Assembly: GCA_029264995.1 (NCBI GenBank)
Contig: JAJUKC010000001.1
Location: 62,001 to 126,000, forward strand
Reading direction: 5' to 3'
From: Marinobacter sp.
GTDB lineage: Bacteria; Pseudomonadota; Gammaproteobacteria; Pseudomonadales; Oleiphilaceae
DNA length: 64,000 nt
Shown here: positions 20,701-29,550 of the stretch, piece by piece
How the letters are laid out: each line of letters starts with the position of its first letter
How positions within the stretch are numbered: position 1 is the stretch's first letter
The notes under the pieces: model-generated
Database searches by the model: none
Told to the model about the DNA's origin: nothing
The model's input: only the letters and a program-made list of their open reading frames with translations
Program-made: the position numbers and the translations under genes

Positions 20701-21530
20701 AGAAATTCCTGCGACTGGAGCTTCAGGCTTGCCGGCAGATCGGCATCAAGCGGATCCACCTCCCCCTCAAGGCGAGCGTCGAGATAGCCGCTGCTGGTGC
20801 CTGCCACACGAAGATCCCGGGCACTGCCGGACAGATCCAGGGCAATCTGCCAGTCGTCTCCGCTCGGTGGTGGCAAGGTAACGTTGACTGAAAGAGTCAA
20901 CGGCCAGTCCCGACGCATCTCAGCTCGGCCATCGGCGGTCACCAGAATATCACCGCGTTCATACAGAAGGTGGTCAATGTTCAGGGTGGCACCCGACGCC
21001 CGAGAATCCAGCTCGACCCGATTCCAGACCAGGTTGTCATTTACCGTTAGTGCCCCGAGCCGGACTTCACGGATATTCACACCCAGGGGCAGATTGACGG
21101 AAGGCAACCGGATATCACCTCGTGGCTGATCAGCCTGGTCGGGGGTTTCTTGCACAGTAACCGCGATACTGGCCGCCTTGAGCGTGTCCAGACATACCGT
21201 CAGCTCAAGAAGGCACGACGGCGACCAGTCAATTTCCGGTTCGCTCACCTGCACGCCCACACCATAGCCCTGCCAGACCAGTTCGTCGGCACGCCACTGC
21301 CCCAGCATCGACCCCACGGCCGCTTCCGTCCGCAGGCCGGGCACCTGTTCTATAACCCAGGCGGTTCCGGTCTCACTGCGCAGGGCCAGTAACACTGCAA
21401 CCACCAGCAACAGGGGCACCAGCAGCAACACCAGCACAATGACCAGCGGCCAGAACCACCAGTGCCGGTTTTTTCGGGTTTCCGGTTCGGCATCCGGGGA
21501 CTGTGTATTTCTGGATTGTGTCTCGGTCAC
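17763..21530 (-). CDS. tamB: Translocation and assembly module subunit TamB
   Basis: 1255 aa; N-terminal TM, C-terminal DUF490-type region ending SLRYGVGIFEPITTVALRYDLGRYFYLEAASG; overlaps tamA. Confidence 0.93.
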   Translation of the reverse strand: MTETQSRNTQSPDAEPETRKNRHWWFWPLVIVLVLLLVPLLLVVAVLLALRSETGTAWVIEQVPGLRTEAAVGSMLGQWRADELVWQGYGVGVQVSEPEIDWSPSCLLELTVCLDTLKAASIAVTVQETPDQADQPRGDIRLPSVNLPLGVNIREVRLGALTVNDNLVWNRVELDSRASGATLNIDHLLYERGDILVTADGRAEMRRDWPLTLSVNVTLPPPSGDDWQIALDLSGSARDLRVAGTSSGYLDARLEGEVDPLDADLPASLKLQSQEFLPHSSVPETLTLGQWRLELDGSLARGFNTRTRAMLPASTGPVEASVQGLVTLQGASGVEVSMIARDREGNSEGRFGANGNVSWRDGIDANADITLDGFPWYGLIPGLESPPVALNRLDGQVQYRDGRYQAELDASVAGPLGEAELTSRLVGDLQSVTLSQLDMTTGAGALSGQAELVFSGPLGWEAQFDLDRFNPGYWVPLLEARLNGTVATRGQLRDGALPELFADIDLSGQWRQQPAQAKGKLSTQGQDWVVQNLALAVGDNRLEGSGRYGESLSGDLRFDLAAPQQLLADLAGEAAGRLRLSGSPEALEGELSLTAGNLAWQDQFLVTEAQLEAGLGGDGRIDLELSGTELRLAGQELDKVVASLSGTRERHTLAVQADHPEASIELEFDGGLGEQLSDWRGQLARGQISVPEPGQVWQLDTGADLSYVAGALELGSHCWRWQQSSVCAGDQRLWPDSRIAYEVRGFPASALAPLFPETFRWQSTIDADIALTLTDAGPDGSIRVDAGAGEFGVLVLDDWQPIRHEQLVVEARLKPEEANVSLDFNGPELGQFDLELAVDPLASDRSVDGEFRLQSLNLAFLSAFTGIEDIQGQVNGSGRLAGPLMKPEVTGELVLSDGRVFDPGLPLPLEELLVVLEFRGQSADISGRWQSNDRSQGEVSGTLAWAQTPQLAVNLKGDRLPVTLEPYARLEVGPDLDIAFKAGELSVSGRVEVPRGDIEIQSVPPSAVSVSEDEVIVGVEREEPTIRSMLMDVTVVVGEDEVSFDAFGVTGNLEGTLRIGNNMDTRGALQLVNGRYEAFGQELDLRRARILFVGALTRPYLDIEAVREVDTVVAGIRLSGPVDAPETEVFSEPSMPQSDALSYVILGRPPRGQGDEGQMSQAALSLGLTQASKITQGIGNELGIRNLTLEAEGSGEQASVVASGYITDELSLRYGVGIFEPITTVALRYDLGRYFYLEAASGLAASLDIFYTRNF

Positions 21531-23278
21531 AGCTCCGGCCCCATGGAAAAGTGAATCCGCCAGCCACCGCCAAGCTCCTCATTCAACCCCCTGGCAACAT
21601 CCAGGCGAAGCGGCCCCACCGGGCTGACCCAACGAATCCCCACGCCAACACCCGTCGCCAGCGGGTCAAAGATATCATTCACGGCATTGCCTTCATCCAC
21701 AAACGCAGCAAGGCGCCAGTTCCTGGCAAATTCATACTGGTATTCAGCGCTACCCACGATCAGATAGCGGCCACCCACGGCTACGCCATCGCTGTCTTCC
21801 GGTGACAGTGTCTCGTAACCATACCCTCGCACGCTCTGGTCACCACCGGCAAAGAAACGCAGAGAGGGAGGTACATCGGAAAAATTGTTGGTGGCGACGC
21901 CGCCAAAGTTGAACCGGGCGAGAAAGCGGTGGTTGTCTGCCAGGGTATACAGACCTTTGGCAAGCATATTAACATGCAGAATATCCGCATCTGACAGCAC
22001 CGCCCGGTGGGCCCCGGTGACATCCAGCTGTAAACGAAATCCCCGGGACGGATCCAGTGGCGAATCCGCCTGCAGCTTTGAATAACTCACACCCGGCAGA
22101 AGCAGGCTTGAGGTCCCTCGCTCACCATCACCGATGCGAAAGCGCTCCCCCTCCCAGCGCATCGACAACACCTGCATCCAACCGTTGTCCAGCTGATGGT
22201 TCCATTGCTGACCGAAGGTCAGGCGCTCCGACTCAACGTCTTCCACATGCTCCCGCTGATACCCGGTGCCCAGGCGGATGGAATCGGTCATGGGCGGGTC
22301 AAGAGGCAATTCGTACCAGCCACTGACACTCTGACGCAGCTCAGACAGCTCGGTGTCCGCCCCTCTCTTGTGCCCCATGGGGTTGATATAGTGCTCGCGC
22401 CAGTTACCCCGGAAACGCGGCCCCACATCGGTCGAGAACCCGACACCCGCAGAGACCGACCTGGGAGGTCTTGGGGTCAGACCGATATTCACTGGAATAA
22501 CACGATCCTCGGCCTGGGAAGGTGAGGCATCAATGTCGACGCCGGAAAAATACCCGCTGTTGGACAGATCCCGGTTAAGCCGCGCCACCTTGTCAGCATG
22601 AAACGGCTCGCCCGGCTCTGTGGTCACAAATTGCCGCAGCAACTGCTCATCAAAACCATGGCCTTCCAGAAACGTGACTTCACCCAGTTGGTAGCGTTCA
22701 CCGGTGCGATAGGTAAGCAGGATATCGGCGGCGTTGGCGTCCGGGTCAACCTTCAGCTTTCGGGTCTCATACTCACCATCAAAATAGCCCAGGCGCCCTG
22801 CCCGGTTCTGTATCGACTGCCGTAAACCGTCGTATTCACCATGATTCAGAATGTCACCCTCCCGAGGGCGCTCCGGAAGGTCTTGCACCAGGCCGGGATC
22901 GTCTGCCCCCGGACCCTGAATATCCACATGCCGGGACCGGACGCGCACTGGCTCGCCCGGAACAATGGTCAGCACCAACTCCGCCGGCGCTTCATCCTGT
23001 TCATTGACCTGCCAGCGAATGGTCGGGTTGTAATAACCCAGAGCCCGGACTGCTTCTTCCACCTGAGAGACGGCGCTGGAGGCATAGCGGCGAAGTCCGT
23101 CAGCGGTTCTGTCCTGCACCTCACCCAGCAGGATTTCCGCGTTCTCCTGCAATTGGTCGTAATCCCCCTCAACCTCTACCCGGACCTGGTTGGCAAATCC
23201 CGAGCTCGCCTGCCATAACAGCAACCATATCACCGGCCTGATCGCTGCTTGAATGTGAGTCCCGAATAACCGCATCAA
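21527..23278 (-). CDS. tamA: Outer-membrane assembly protein TamA (Omp85 family)
   Basis: POTRA-like N-terminus plus surface antigen barrel (FFAGGDQSVRGYGYETLSP; GIRWVSPVGPLRLDVARG). Confidence 0.93.
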   Translation of the reverse strand: MMRLFGTHIQAAIRPVIWLLLWQASSGFANQVRVEVEGDYDQLQENAEILLGEVQDRTADGLRRYASSAVSQVEEAVRALGYYNPTIRWQVNEQDEAPAELVLTIVPGEPVRVRSRHVDIQGPGADDPGLVQDLPERPREGDILNHGEYDGLRQSIQNRAGRLGYFDGEYETRKLKVDPDANAADILLTYRTGERYQLGEVTFLEGHGFDEQLLRQFVTTEPGEPFHADKVARLNRDLSNSGYFSGVDIDASPSQAEDRVIPVNIGLTPRPPRSVSAGVGFSTDVGPRFRGNWREHYINPMGHKRGADTELSELRQSVSGWYELPLDPPMTDSIRLGTGYQREHVEDVESERLTFGQQWNHQLDNGWMQVLSMRWEGERFRIGDGERGTSSLLLPGVSYSKLQADSPLDPSRGFRLQLDVTGAHRAVLSDADILHVNMLAKGLYTLADNHRFLARFNFGGVATNNFSDVPPSLRFFAGGDQSVRGYGYETLSPEDSDGVAVGGRYLIVGSAEYQYEFARNWRLAAFVDEGNAVNDIFDPLATGVGVGIRWVSPVGPLRLDVARGLNEELGGGWRIHFSMGPEL

Positions 23279-23480
23279 AGGATGGCTGCCCTGACCAGAT
23301 AAAGTGAGTGTTCCCTGTCACAGGGGCGAGAGTTTACCCGCAAGACCGGGACGCTATCCATGCCCGCCGTATTAAGATTAGCAGCATAACGCCGCTGCCG
23401 TTGCCACCGCCAGTCTCGTACCCATTCCAGAAATAGGCTAACCTGTCAGACACTTATAGAGCCATAGACAGGTCCTACGG

Positions 23481-24485
23481 ATGCTTCATGTAAACCGCGA
23501 AAACCTGAAATCCAGTCATCAGCTGATCTGGTTCGTGATCGACTTTCTGATGCTCGGCCTGTTGATCGTCAACCTTTCGTTCATCATCTGGGATTCTATC
23601 TACAACTTTGTGGCTGTGCAGAATCTGCTCAAGGACTACGCTCCGGCCCTGCAATCTACCTACCACCCCATTCATGAGCGTTTCATTTTCTACGATCTGA
23701 TCTTCGTGGCCATATTCCTGAGCGAATTTGTGCTGCGCTGGGGTTATTCCATCAAGGCAAAAGTCTATGACCGCTGGTACTTCTATCCGTTCATCCACTG
23801 GTACGATCTGGTGGGCTGTATTCCGGTCGGCAGCCTCCGGTTTCTGAGAATCCTCCGGGTGATCTCGATTATCTACCGGCTGCATCAGTACAAGATCATA
23901 GATTTCACCAACACCCAGCTGTTCCAGTTCGTAAATTTCTACTACGAAGCTTTCATGGAGGAGTTGTCTGACCGGATTGTCCTGAAAGTACTCAGCGGTG
24001 TTCAGGAAGAAGTTCGGCGGGGCTCGCCTCTGTTTGAACGTATCCAGCAGGATATTCTCTATCCGCGGCGGGAAATGTTGTCAGACTGGATTTCAGAGCG
24101 GGTGGCAGTGGCAGCCCAGGAGGGTTACGTACCGAATCGTGGTGCACTGAGGGCCTATCTGGAAAACCGGGTGGACCAGGCCTTGAAGCAGAATCTGGAG
24201 CTGTCCCGGTTGAAATACCTGCCAGTGGTGGGGCCAACCATCCAGGACACACTGGAGAACGCCGTGGGTGACATTGTCGCCAATGTGATTCACCAGATTC
24301 TCGAAGACCTGGCCTCCACCTCCAACCATGCGTTTATTGAAGATATCGTCAACGTGTTCCTGCCCGAGCCTGGTCAACAGCAGGAAGAGGCCGAAAACGA
24401 AGCCCTGATCAACCTGATTCTGGAGGTGGTCGACGCCATCAAGGACCAGGTCCGGGTCAAACACTGGCGCGAGAATCTGCCCTGA
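23481..24485 (+). CDS. Voltage-sensor-like / ion-transporter-type membrane protein with large cytoplasmic C-terminus
   Basis: Four N-terminal hydrophobic helices with S4-like SLRFLRILRVISIIYRL; no recognisable pore helix or selectivity filter. Confidence 0.7.
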   Translation: MLHVNRENLKSSHQLIWFVIDFLMLGLLIVNLSFIIWDSIYNFVAVQNLLKDYAPALQSTYHPIHERFIFYDLIFVAIFLSEFVLRWGYSIKAKVYDRWYFYPFIHWYDLVGCIPVGSLRFLRILRVISIIYRLHQYKIIDFTNTQLFQFVNFYYEAFMEELSDRIVLKVLSGVQEEVRRGSPLFERIQQDILYPRREMLSDWISERVAVAAQEGYVPNRGALRAYLENRVDQALKQNLELSRLKYLPVVGPTIQDTLENAVGDIVANVIHQILEDLASTSNHAFIEDIVNVFLPEPGQQQEEAENEALINLILEVVDAIKDQVRVKHWRENLP

Positions 24486-24501
24486 GAGGAATTACGCATT
24501 A

Positions 24502-25008
24502 CTATGGCAATCCGTCGATGACCGCCTGACAGACCTGTTCCTGATTCATCCCCTGGCCCTTGATCGTCAGGTCAGCGTAGCGGGTATAAAGGGCGAAACG
24601 CTCTTCAAATAACGCTTCCAGAGACTGATCGTGGCGACGGGAGATACCGCGGAGACTGTAATTGCCGATACGTCTGCGCACCTCATCCAGAGGAATATCG
24701 AGAAATACCACGGTACCGTTCTGCCTCAGGTGAGTCATCGCGGCCTCACTGTACACCGCGCTACCACCGGTGCTGATGACCTGCCCTTCAACCTCAAGCG
24801 CCAGCAGTACCTGCTCTTCAATCCGGCGCAGGGCCAGATACCCGTCCTGGTCAACAATCTCCTGCAGCGTTCGCCCGGCCTGCTGCTGTATCAACAGATC
24901 GGTATCGACAAACCCCAGGCCCAGGCGTTTCGCCACCAGCACCCCGACGGTGCTTTTGCCGCTGCCAGGCATGCCGATAAACACCAGATTTCTGCGCCCG
25001 ATGGTCAT
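24502..25008 (-). CDS. Divergent shikimate kinase family protein
   Basis: Walker [47 protein letters not shown]; canonical GGG and RPLL motifs altered. Confidence 0.75.
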   Translation of the reverse strand: MTIGRRNLVFIGMPGSGKSTVGVLVAKRLGLGFVDTDLLIQQQAGRTLQEIVDQDGYLALRRIEEQVLLALEVEGQVISTGGSAVYSEAAMTHLRQNGTVVFLDIPLDEVRRRIGNYSLRGISRRHDQSLEALFEERFALYTRYADLTIKGQGMNQEQVCQAVIDGLP

Positions 25009-25415
25009 GCTGCTTCGCGAGCCTCTGCCGAACGGCAGGCCGCCGCGGTGAACAGCACATCGGTTGAGGAGTTCAATGCGGTTTCGGTGGAATCCTGAAC
25101 CACGCTGATAACAAAACCGATGGCAACCACCGCAGCCACCAGTGTCCCGATTACATACAACAGTAACACGCCACGAATGTGGGTTGGCTGCCCCTGTCGG
25201 TGATTGGCAATGGCTGCCGTAACCAGGGCAAACACCAGGATCGGCGCAACCGCTTTCAGGGCTGAGATGAACAGCTGGCCAAGCAGGGATACCGATGGGG
25301 CGGTTTCAGGCCAGACAACGGCCAGCAAAACGCCGGCGATAATTCCGAGGGTGATCTGGGGAATCAACCCCATCTGCAGCAGGGGGCGTACAACGCCAAG
25401 TAGCCGGGACGACAT
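25005..25415 (-). pseudogene. sstT: Internally deleted Na+/serine-threonine symporter (sstT remnant, 136 aa, ORF intact)
   Basis: N-part [33 protein letters not shown]...[11 protein letters not shown] matches the SstT N-terminus; C-part [32 protein letters not shown] matches the SstT C-terminal tail; central region absent (recalled from E. coli SstT, about 414 aa). Confidence 0.85.
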
Positions 25416-25496
25416 CAGAGGGCTCCTTTTGCTTGTTCAGAAAGGGGCATCACCCGGCGATACTGGCCACGGGAATAATCTGCCGCCCAGAAAGCA

Positions 25497-25541
25497 AAAA
25501 AGGCAGATCAGTGAAGGTAACTGACCTGCCTTTTTCTTTTT
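25497..25541 (-). terminator. Terminator downstream of tRNA-fMet
   Basis: Minus strand GGCAGGTCAGTTACCTTCACTGATCTGCCTTTTTT. Confidence 0.85.
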
Positions 25542-25618
<77 letters not shown>

Positions 25619-25727
25619 TCAAACTTTTCATCAATCAGGGAGAGCCCTGATCAACGTGGCGCGAATACTATAGCTATGGTCGCCAGCTGTCAAAGCGGAT
25701 TTCGGTTATTACCTACCCCACCCCGAA

Positions 25728-27044
25728 TCAGCGCTCCAGAATTGCCGTCACACCCTGGCCGCCAGCGGCGCAGATTGAGATCAGGCCACGGCCACTGCCT
25801 TTCTGCTCCAGCAGCTTGGCCAGCGTGGCGACAATACGGCCTCCGGTCGCGGCAAACGGATGCCCCGTGGCCAAACTCGACCCCTTCACATTCAATTTGT
25901 CGCGGTCAATGCTACCCAGTGGCTTGTCCAGCCCCAGGCGTTCCTTGCAGAAGCCGGGATCCTCCCAGGCCTTCAGGGTGGAGAGCACCTGGGCAGCAAA
26001 TGCCTCATGGATCTCATAGAAATCGAAGTCCTGCAGGGTAAGGCCGGCCTTTTCCAGCATCCTTGGCACGGCATAGGCCGGCGCCATCAGCAGGCCTTCT
26101 TTCTTGTCAACGAAATCTACAGCCGCTACTTCCGAGAAGGTCAGCCAGGCTTTCACTTCCATATTATGGGCTTCTGCCCATTCTTCACTGGCCAACAGAA
26201 CCGCTGAGGCGCCATCGGTGAGCGCCGTGCTGTTGGCCGCCGTCATGGTGCCGTTTTCCCGATCAAAACAGGGTTTGAGGGTGGCCAGTTTTTCCAGCGT
26301 GGTGTCCGGACGCAGGATATTATCTTTATCGAGACCGGCCATGGGAGTCATCAGATCGTCGAAAAAGCCCTCCTCGTAGGCCTTTGCCAGCTTCTGATGG
26401 CTCTCCCAGGCCAGGCGATCCTGATCTTCCCGGGCGATGCTCCACTCTTTGGCAGTCACCTGACAATGGTCACCCATGGACATGCCTGTTCGGGGTTCGC
26501 CGTTTTCCGGAATTTCCGGCACCAGATGGCCAGGCCGGAAACGCCCAAGAATTTTCAGACGCTCCTTGGTGGTCTTGGCCCGGTTGAGATCCAGCAGGAT
26601 CTCCCGGAGCCCTTCTCCCACCCCGATCGGCGCATCGGATGTGGTATCGGTGCCACCCGCAATTCCACACTCGATCTGCCCCAACGCTATTTTGTTCGCC
26701 ACCAGAATCACGGCTTCCAGCCCGGTTCCGCAGGCTTGCTGAATATCGTAGGCCGGGGTTTCAGGTGCCAGACCACAGCTGAGAACCGATTCACGGGTAA
26801 GATTGAAGTCCCTGGAATGTTTGATCACGGCGCCCGCGACCACTTCGCCCATTCTCATGCCGTCCAGGTTGAAGCGATCGACCAGTCCCCGAAGCGCCGA
26901 GGTCAACAACTCCTGGTTGCTGATCTTGCTGTAGGCGGTATTGGAACGGGCAAACGGAATACGGTTGCCGCCAATCACGGCCACCCGTCGAATTCCCTGG
27001 CTGGTCGCCTTCGTGGTTCCTGTGGTTTTCTTTGCCTGTGCCAT
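25728..27044 (-). CDS. Acetyl-CoA C-acetyltransferase (thiolase)
   Basis: ESVLSCGLAPETPAYDIQQACGTGLEAV catalytic Cys; NVKGSSLATGHPFAATGGRI; CAAGGQG. Confidence 0.95.
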   Translation of the reverse strand: MAQAKKTTGTTKATSQGIRRVAVIGGNRIPFARSNTAYSKISNQELLTSALRGLVDRFNLDGMRMGEVVAGAVIKHSRDFNLTRESVLSCGLAPETPAYDIQQACGTGLEAVILVANKIALGQIECGIAGGTDTTSDAPIGVGEGLREILLDLNRAKTTKERLKILGRFRPGHLVPEIPENGEPRTGMSMGDHCQVTAKEWSIAREDQDRLAWESHQKLAKAYEEGFFDDLMTPMAGLDKDNILRPDTTLEKLATLKPCFDRENGTMTAANSTALTDGASAVLLASEEWAEAHNMEVKAWLTFSEVAAVDFVDKKEGLLMAPAYAVPRMLEKAGLTLQDFDFYEIHEAFAAQVLSTLKAWEDPGFCKERLGLDKPLGSIDRDKLNVKGSSLATGHPFAATGGRIVATLAKLLEQKGSGRGLISICAAGGQGVTAILER

Positions 27045-27235
27045 CGCTGTGTTTCCTTGTGAGTCAGATGATTCTGTTTCAGTTAGCCGATACTGTTGAT
27101 GAGTCTAGCGCGTGACGGCGGTCGCTCATTGGCAACTCTGACAACGCACAACCTGCGTTCAGTCAATACAATAGCTGGAAGATTCCTTACCCTTTAGGCT
27201 AATTTGCAAACAACCAGATGCACAAGGAAGAAAAC

Positions 27236-28642
27236 ATGTCTGACCTCTACCTCAAACTCGTGAATACCCCGGTGGGAAAAACCGCTGCCCAGTCTCTTGG
27301 CCTGCCGTCACCCGCCCCGCTGAAACGTCTCAAGCGGGTCGATCAGCCGTTTATTGAGGGCGATGTCCTCATTGGAGCCGGCAACGGTGCCCGCGCCATT
27401 GCCACCCTGGGCAGCATTGTTGGTGCCAGCCCGGCCACGCTGCACCATGCCTCCGGGCCGGAAACCCTGGCCGAATCGGTCAAGGCAAGCCCCAAAGCCC
27501 GGGCACTGGAGATCACCGGCGATGTATCCGGAAAGTTTTCAGCGCTGATTTTTGATGCCTCCGGCCTGCAGAAACCAAGCGAACTGCGAGCCTTGTATGA
27601 CTTCTTCCACCCCACTATCCGAAAACTGGCGGCGAATGGCAGGGTTCTGGTGATTGGCCAGGACCCGCACACCTGCCGCAAGGCGCCCCAGGCCGCTGCA
27701 CAACAGGCACTGGAAGGCTTCGTACGAGCCGTTGGCAAAGAGATCGGCAAAAAGGGCGCTACCGCGAACCTGGTCTGGATAGCACCCAATGCCGAAAACC
27801 AGCTGGATTCGTCGGTTCGGTTCTTCCTGTCGCCACGCTCAGCCTATGTCTCCGGGCAGGTAGTTCGCATTGGCAAAGCCGACGAAGCCAAAGCCACCAA
27901 TCCGGTCGCACCATTGGCAGGTAAAGTGGCCCTGGTGACCGGCGCGTCCCGAGGCATTGGTGCCGCCATTGCTGAAACCCTGGCCAGAGACGGCGCAACC
28001 GTCATCGGGCTGGACATCCCGCCGGCACTTGAAGAACTGCAGAAAGTAACCGGTGCCCTGAAAGGCAAGGCGCTGGCCTGCGACATCACCGATGAGAAGG
28101 CGCCAAAGCTGATCGCAGACTTTATCGAGAAGGAAACCGGCGGTGTTGACTTCGTTATCCACAACGCCGGCATCACCAGGGACAAAACGCTTGGCAACAT
28201 GCCCGAGCACTTCTGGGATATGACCATTGCCGTCAACCTGACGGCGGAAGAACTGATTGATGAGGAGCTGGCTGAGCGCAAACTTATGCGGGACAACGGC
28301 CGCATTGTCTGCATTTCTTCCATCAGCGGCATCGCCGGAAATTTCGGCCAGACCAACTATTCCTGTGCTAAAAGCGGCGTGATTGGCTATGTCGAATCCA
28401 TGGCCCGCCATCTGAAGAACGGCATCACCATTAACGCCATCGCACCGGGCTTTATCGAAACCCAGATGACCGCTGCCATGCCGTTTACCATCCGTGAGGC
28501 CGGTCGACGCATGAACAGCCTGTCTCAGGGTGGACAACCGGTAGATGTGGCCGAGGCTATCGCGTGGTACTGCAACCCTGCGTCTGCGGGTGTGAACGGC
28601 AACGTGGTTCGGGTGTGCGGTCAGTCTCTGATCGGCAGGTAA
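27236..28642 (+). CDS. 3-oxoacyl-ACP reductase, high-molecular-weight FabG type
   Basis: C-terminal SDR domain VALVTGASRGIGAAIAETLA, HNAGITRDKTLGNM, YSCAKSG; about 200 aa N-terminal extension. Confidence 0.92.
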   Translation: MSDLYLKLVNTPVGKTAAQSLGLPSPAPLKRLKRVDQPFIEGDVLIGAGNGARAIATLGSIVGASPATLHHASGPETLAESVKASPKARALEITGDVSGKFSALIFDASGLQKPSELRALYDFFHPTIRKLAANGRVLVIGQDPHTCRKAPQAAAQQALEGFVRAVGKEIGKKGATANLVWIAPNAENQLDSSVRFFLSPRSAYVSGQVVRIGKADEAKATNPVAPLAGKVALVTGASRGIGAAIAETLARDGATVIGLDIPPALEELQKVTGALKGKALACDITDEKAPKLIADFIEKETGGVDFVIHNAGITRDKTLGNMPEHFWDMTIAVNLTAEELIDEELAERKLMRDNGRIVCISSISGIAGNFGQTNYSCAKSGVIGYVESMARHLKNGITINAIAPGFIETQMTAAMPFTIREAGRRMNSLSQGGQPVDVAEAIAWYCNPASAGVNGNVVRVCGQSLIGR

Positions 28643-28740
28643 TTCAGAGCAGGCAATTCATGGAGGAGGCCGGCCAGAGACTACCCTGCGCCGGCCATTT
28701 TTTGCTGCGCGCCAAGCGGCTAACATTTTCTGCGGACATA

Positions 28741-28770
28741 AAAAAAGCAGACCATATTGGTCTACTTTTT
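28741..28770 (-). terminator. Terminator downstream of tRNA-Val/Asp/Val cluster
   Basis: Minus strand GTAGACCAATATGGTCTGC-TTTTTTT. Confidence 0.85.
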
Positions 28771-28776
28771 AAAATC

Positions 28777-28852
28777 TGGTGGGTGGTGCAGGGATCGAAC
28801 CTGCGACCCTCGCCTTGTAAGGGCGATGCTCTCCCAGCTGAGCTAACCACCC
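28777..28852 (-). tRNA. tRNA-Val (UAC), copy 1
   Basis: GGGTGGTTAGCTCAGCTGGGAGAGCATCGCCCTTACAAGGCGAGGGTCGCAGGTTCGATCCCTGCACCACCCACCA, anticodon TAC. Confidence 0.97.
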
Positions 28853-28861
28853 GGGATAAGG

Positions 28862-28938
28862 TGGCGGAGCGGACGGGACTCGAACCCGCGACCCCCGGCG
28901 TGACAGGCCGGTATTCTAACCAACTGAACTACCGCTCC
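28862..28938 (-). tRNA. tRNA-Asp (GUC)
   Basis: GGAGCGGTAGTTCAGTTGGTTAGAATACCGGCCTGTCACGCCGGGGGTCGCGGGTTCGAGTCCCGTCCGCTCCGCCA. Confidence 0.97.
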
Positions 28939-28980
28939 GCATCGATTCAGCCTTGCTGAATCACAACTCTGCTTTGAAAG

Positions 28981-29056
28981 TGGTGGGTGGTGCAGGGATC
29001 GAACCTGCGACCCTCGCCTTGTAAGGGCGATGCTCTCCCAGCTGAGCTAACCACCC
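28981..29056 (-). tRNA. tRNA-Val (UAC), copy 2
   Basis: Identical 76-nt sequence to copy 1. Confidence 0.97.
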
Positions 29057-29235
29057 ACTTTCGCTGCCTTACTCTTTTTCAGGCTCAAAACAGTCACTTG
29101 CTGCGCCTGGCGCTTGCTGAGTCAGCGTTGCTGTCTCAACCAAGTGAGACGCGCATTTTAAGCATTTCGCTCACTGTGTCAAATGTTTTTCCGAAAATTG
29201 CTAAACTTTTTTCCGAGGCGCTCTCAAATGGACAT

Positions 29236-29505
29236 TTATTGATCAAAATCAGAGCGTTGTACTGTCTTGCCCTGCCCGGGAAAGGGGCGTATTTCCGCAG
29301 ACTTCTGGCCCGCCTGCTGCCCCTTGCTTCTCAGCGCCAGTTCACTCACCCGCGCCCGGCGTTCGCCCGGCACCGCCTGGCTGGCGAGCGCCTGGTTAAG
29401 TTCATCCATGCGTTGGCGAGCCTCCCGCCAGGGTTCCTCAAGCATCGGGCCAACCTGCCCGGCCAGCTTTTCAATACGCAGCCGGAACGTCTCTCTCAAG
29501 GACAT
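29236..29505 (-). CDS. Small hypothetical protein
   Basis: 89 aa charged helical ORF; plausible but no family recognised. Confidence 0.5.
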   Translation of the reverse strand: MSLRETFRLRIEKLAGQVGPMLEEPWREARQRMDELNQALASQAVPGERRARVSELALRSKGQQAGQKSAEIRPFPGQGKTVQRSDFDQ

Positions 29506-29550
29506 TGTTTTTATCCCTTATCACTGCACCACCCCAAGTCTAGACAGTAC

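Noticed and set aside
28777-29056. Two identical 76-bp direct repeats as possible mobile-element ends
   Set aside because: They are two tRNA-Val(UAC) genes flanking tRNA-Asp; no integrase nearby
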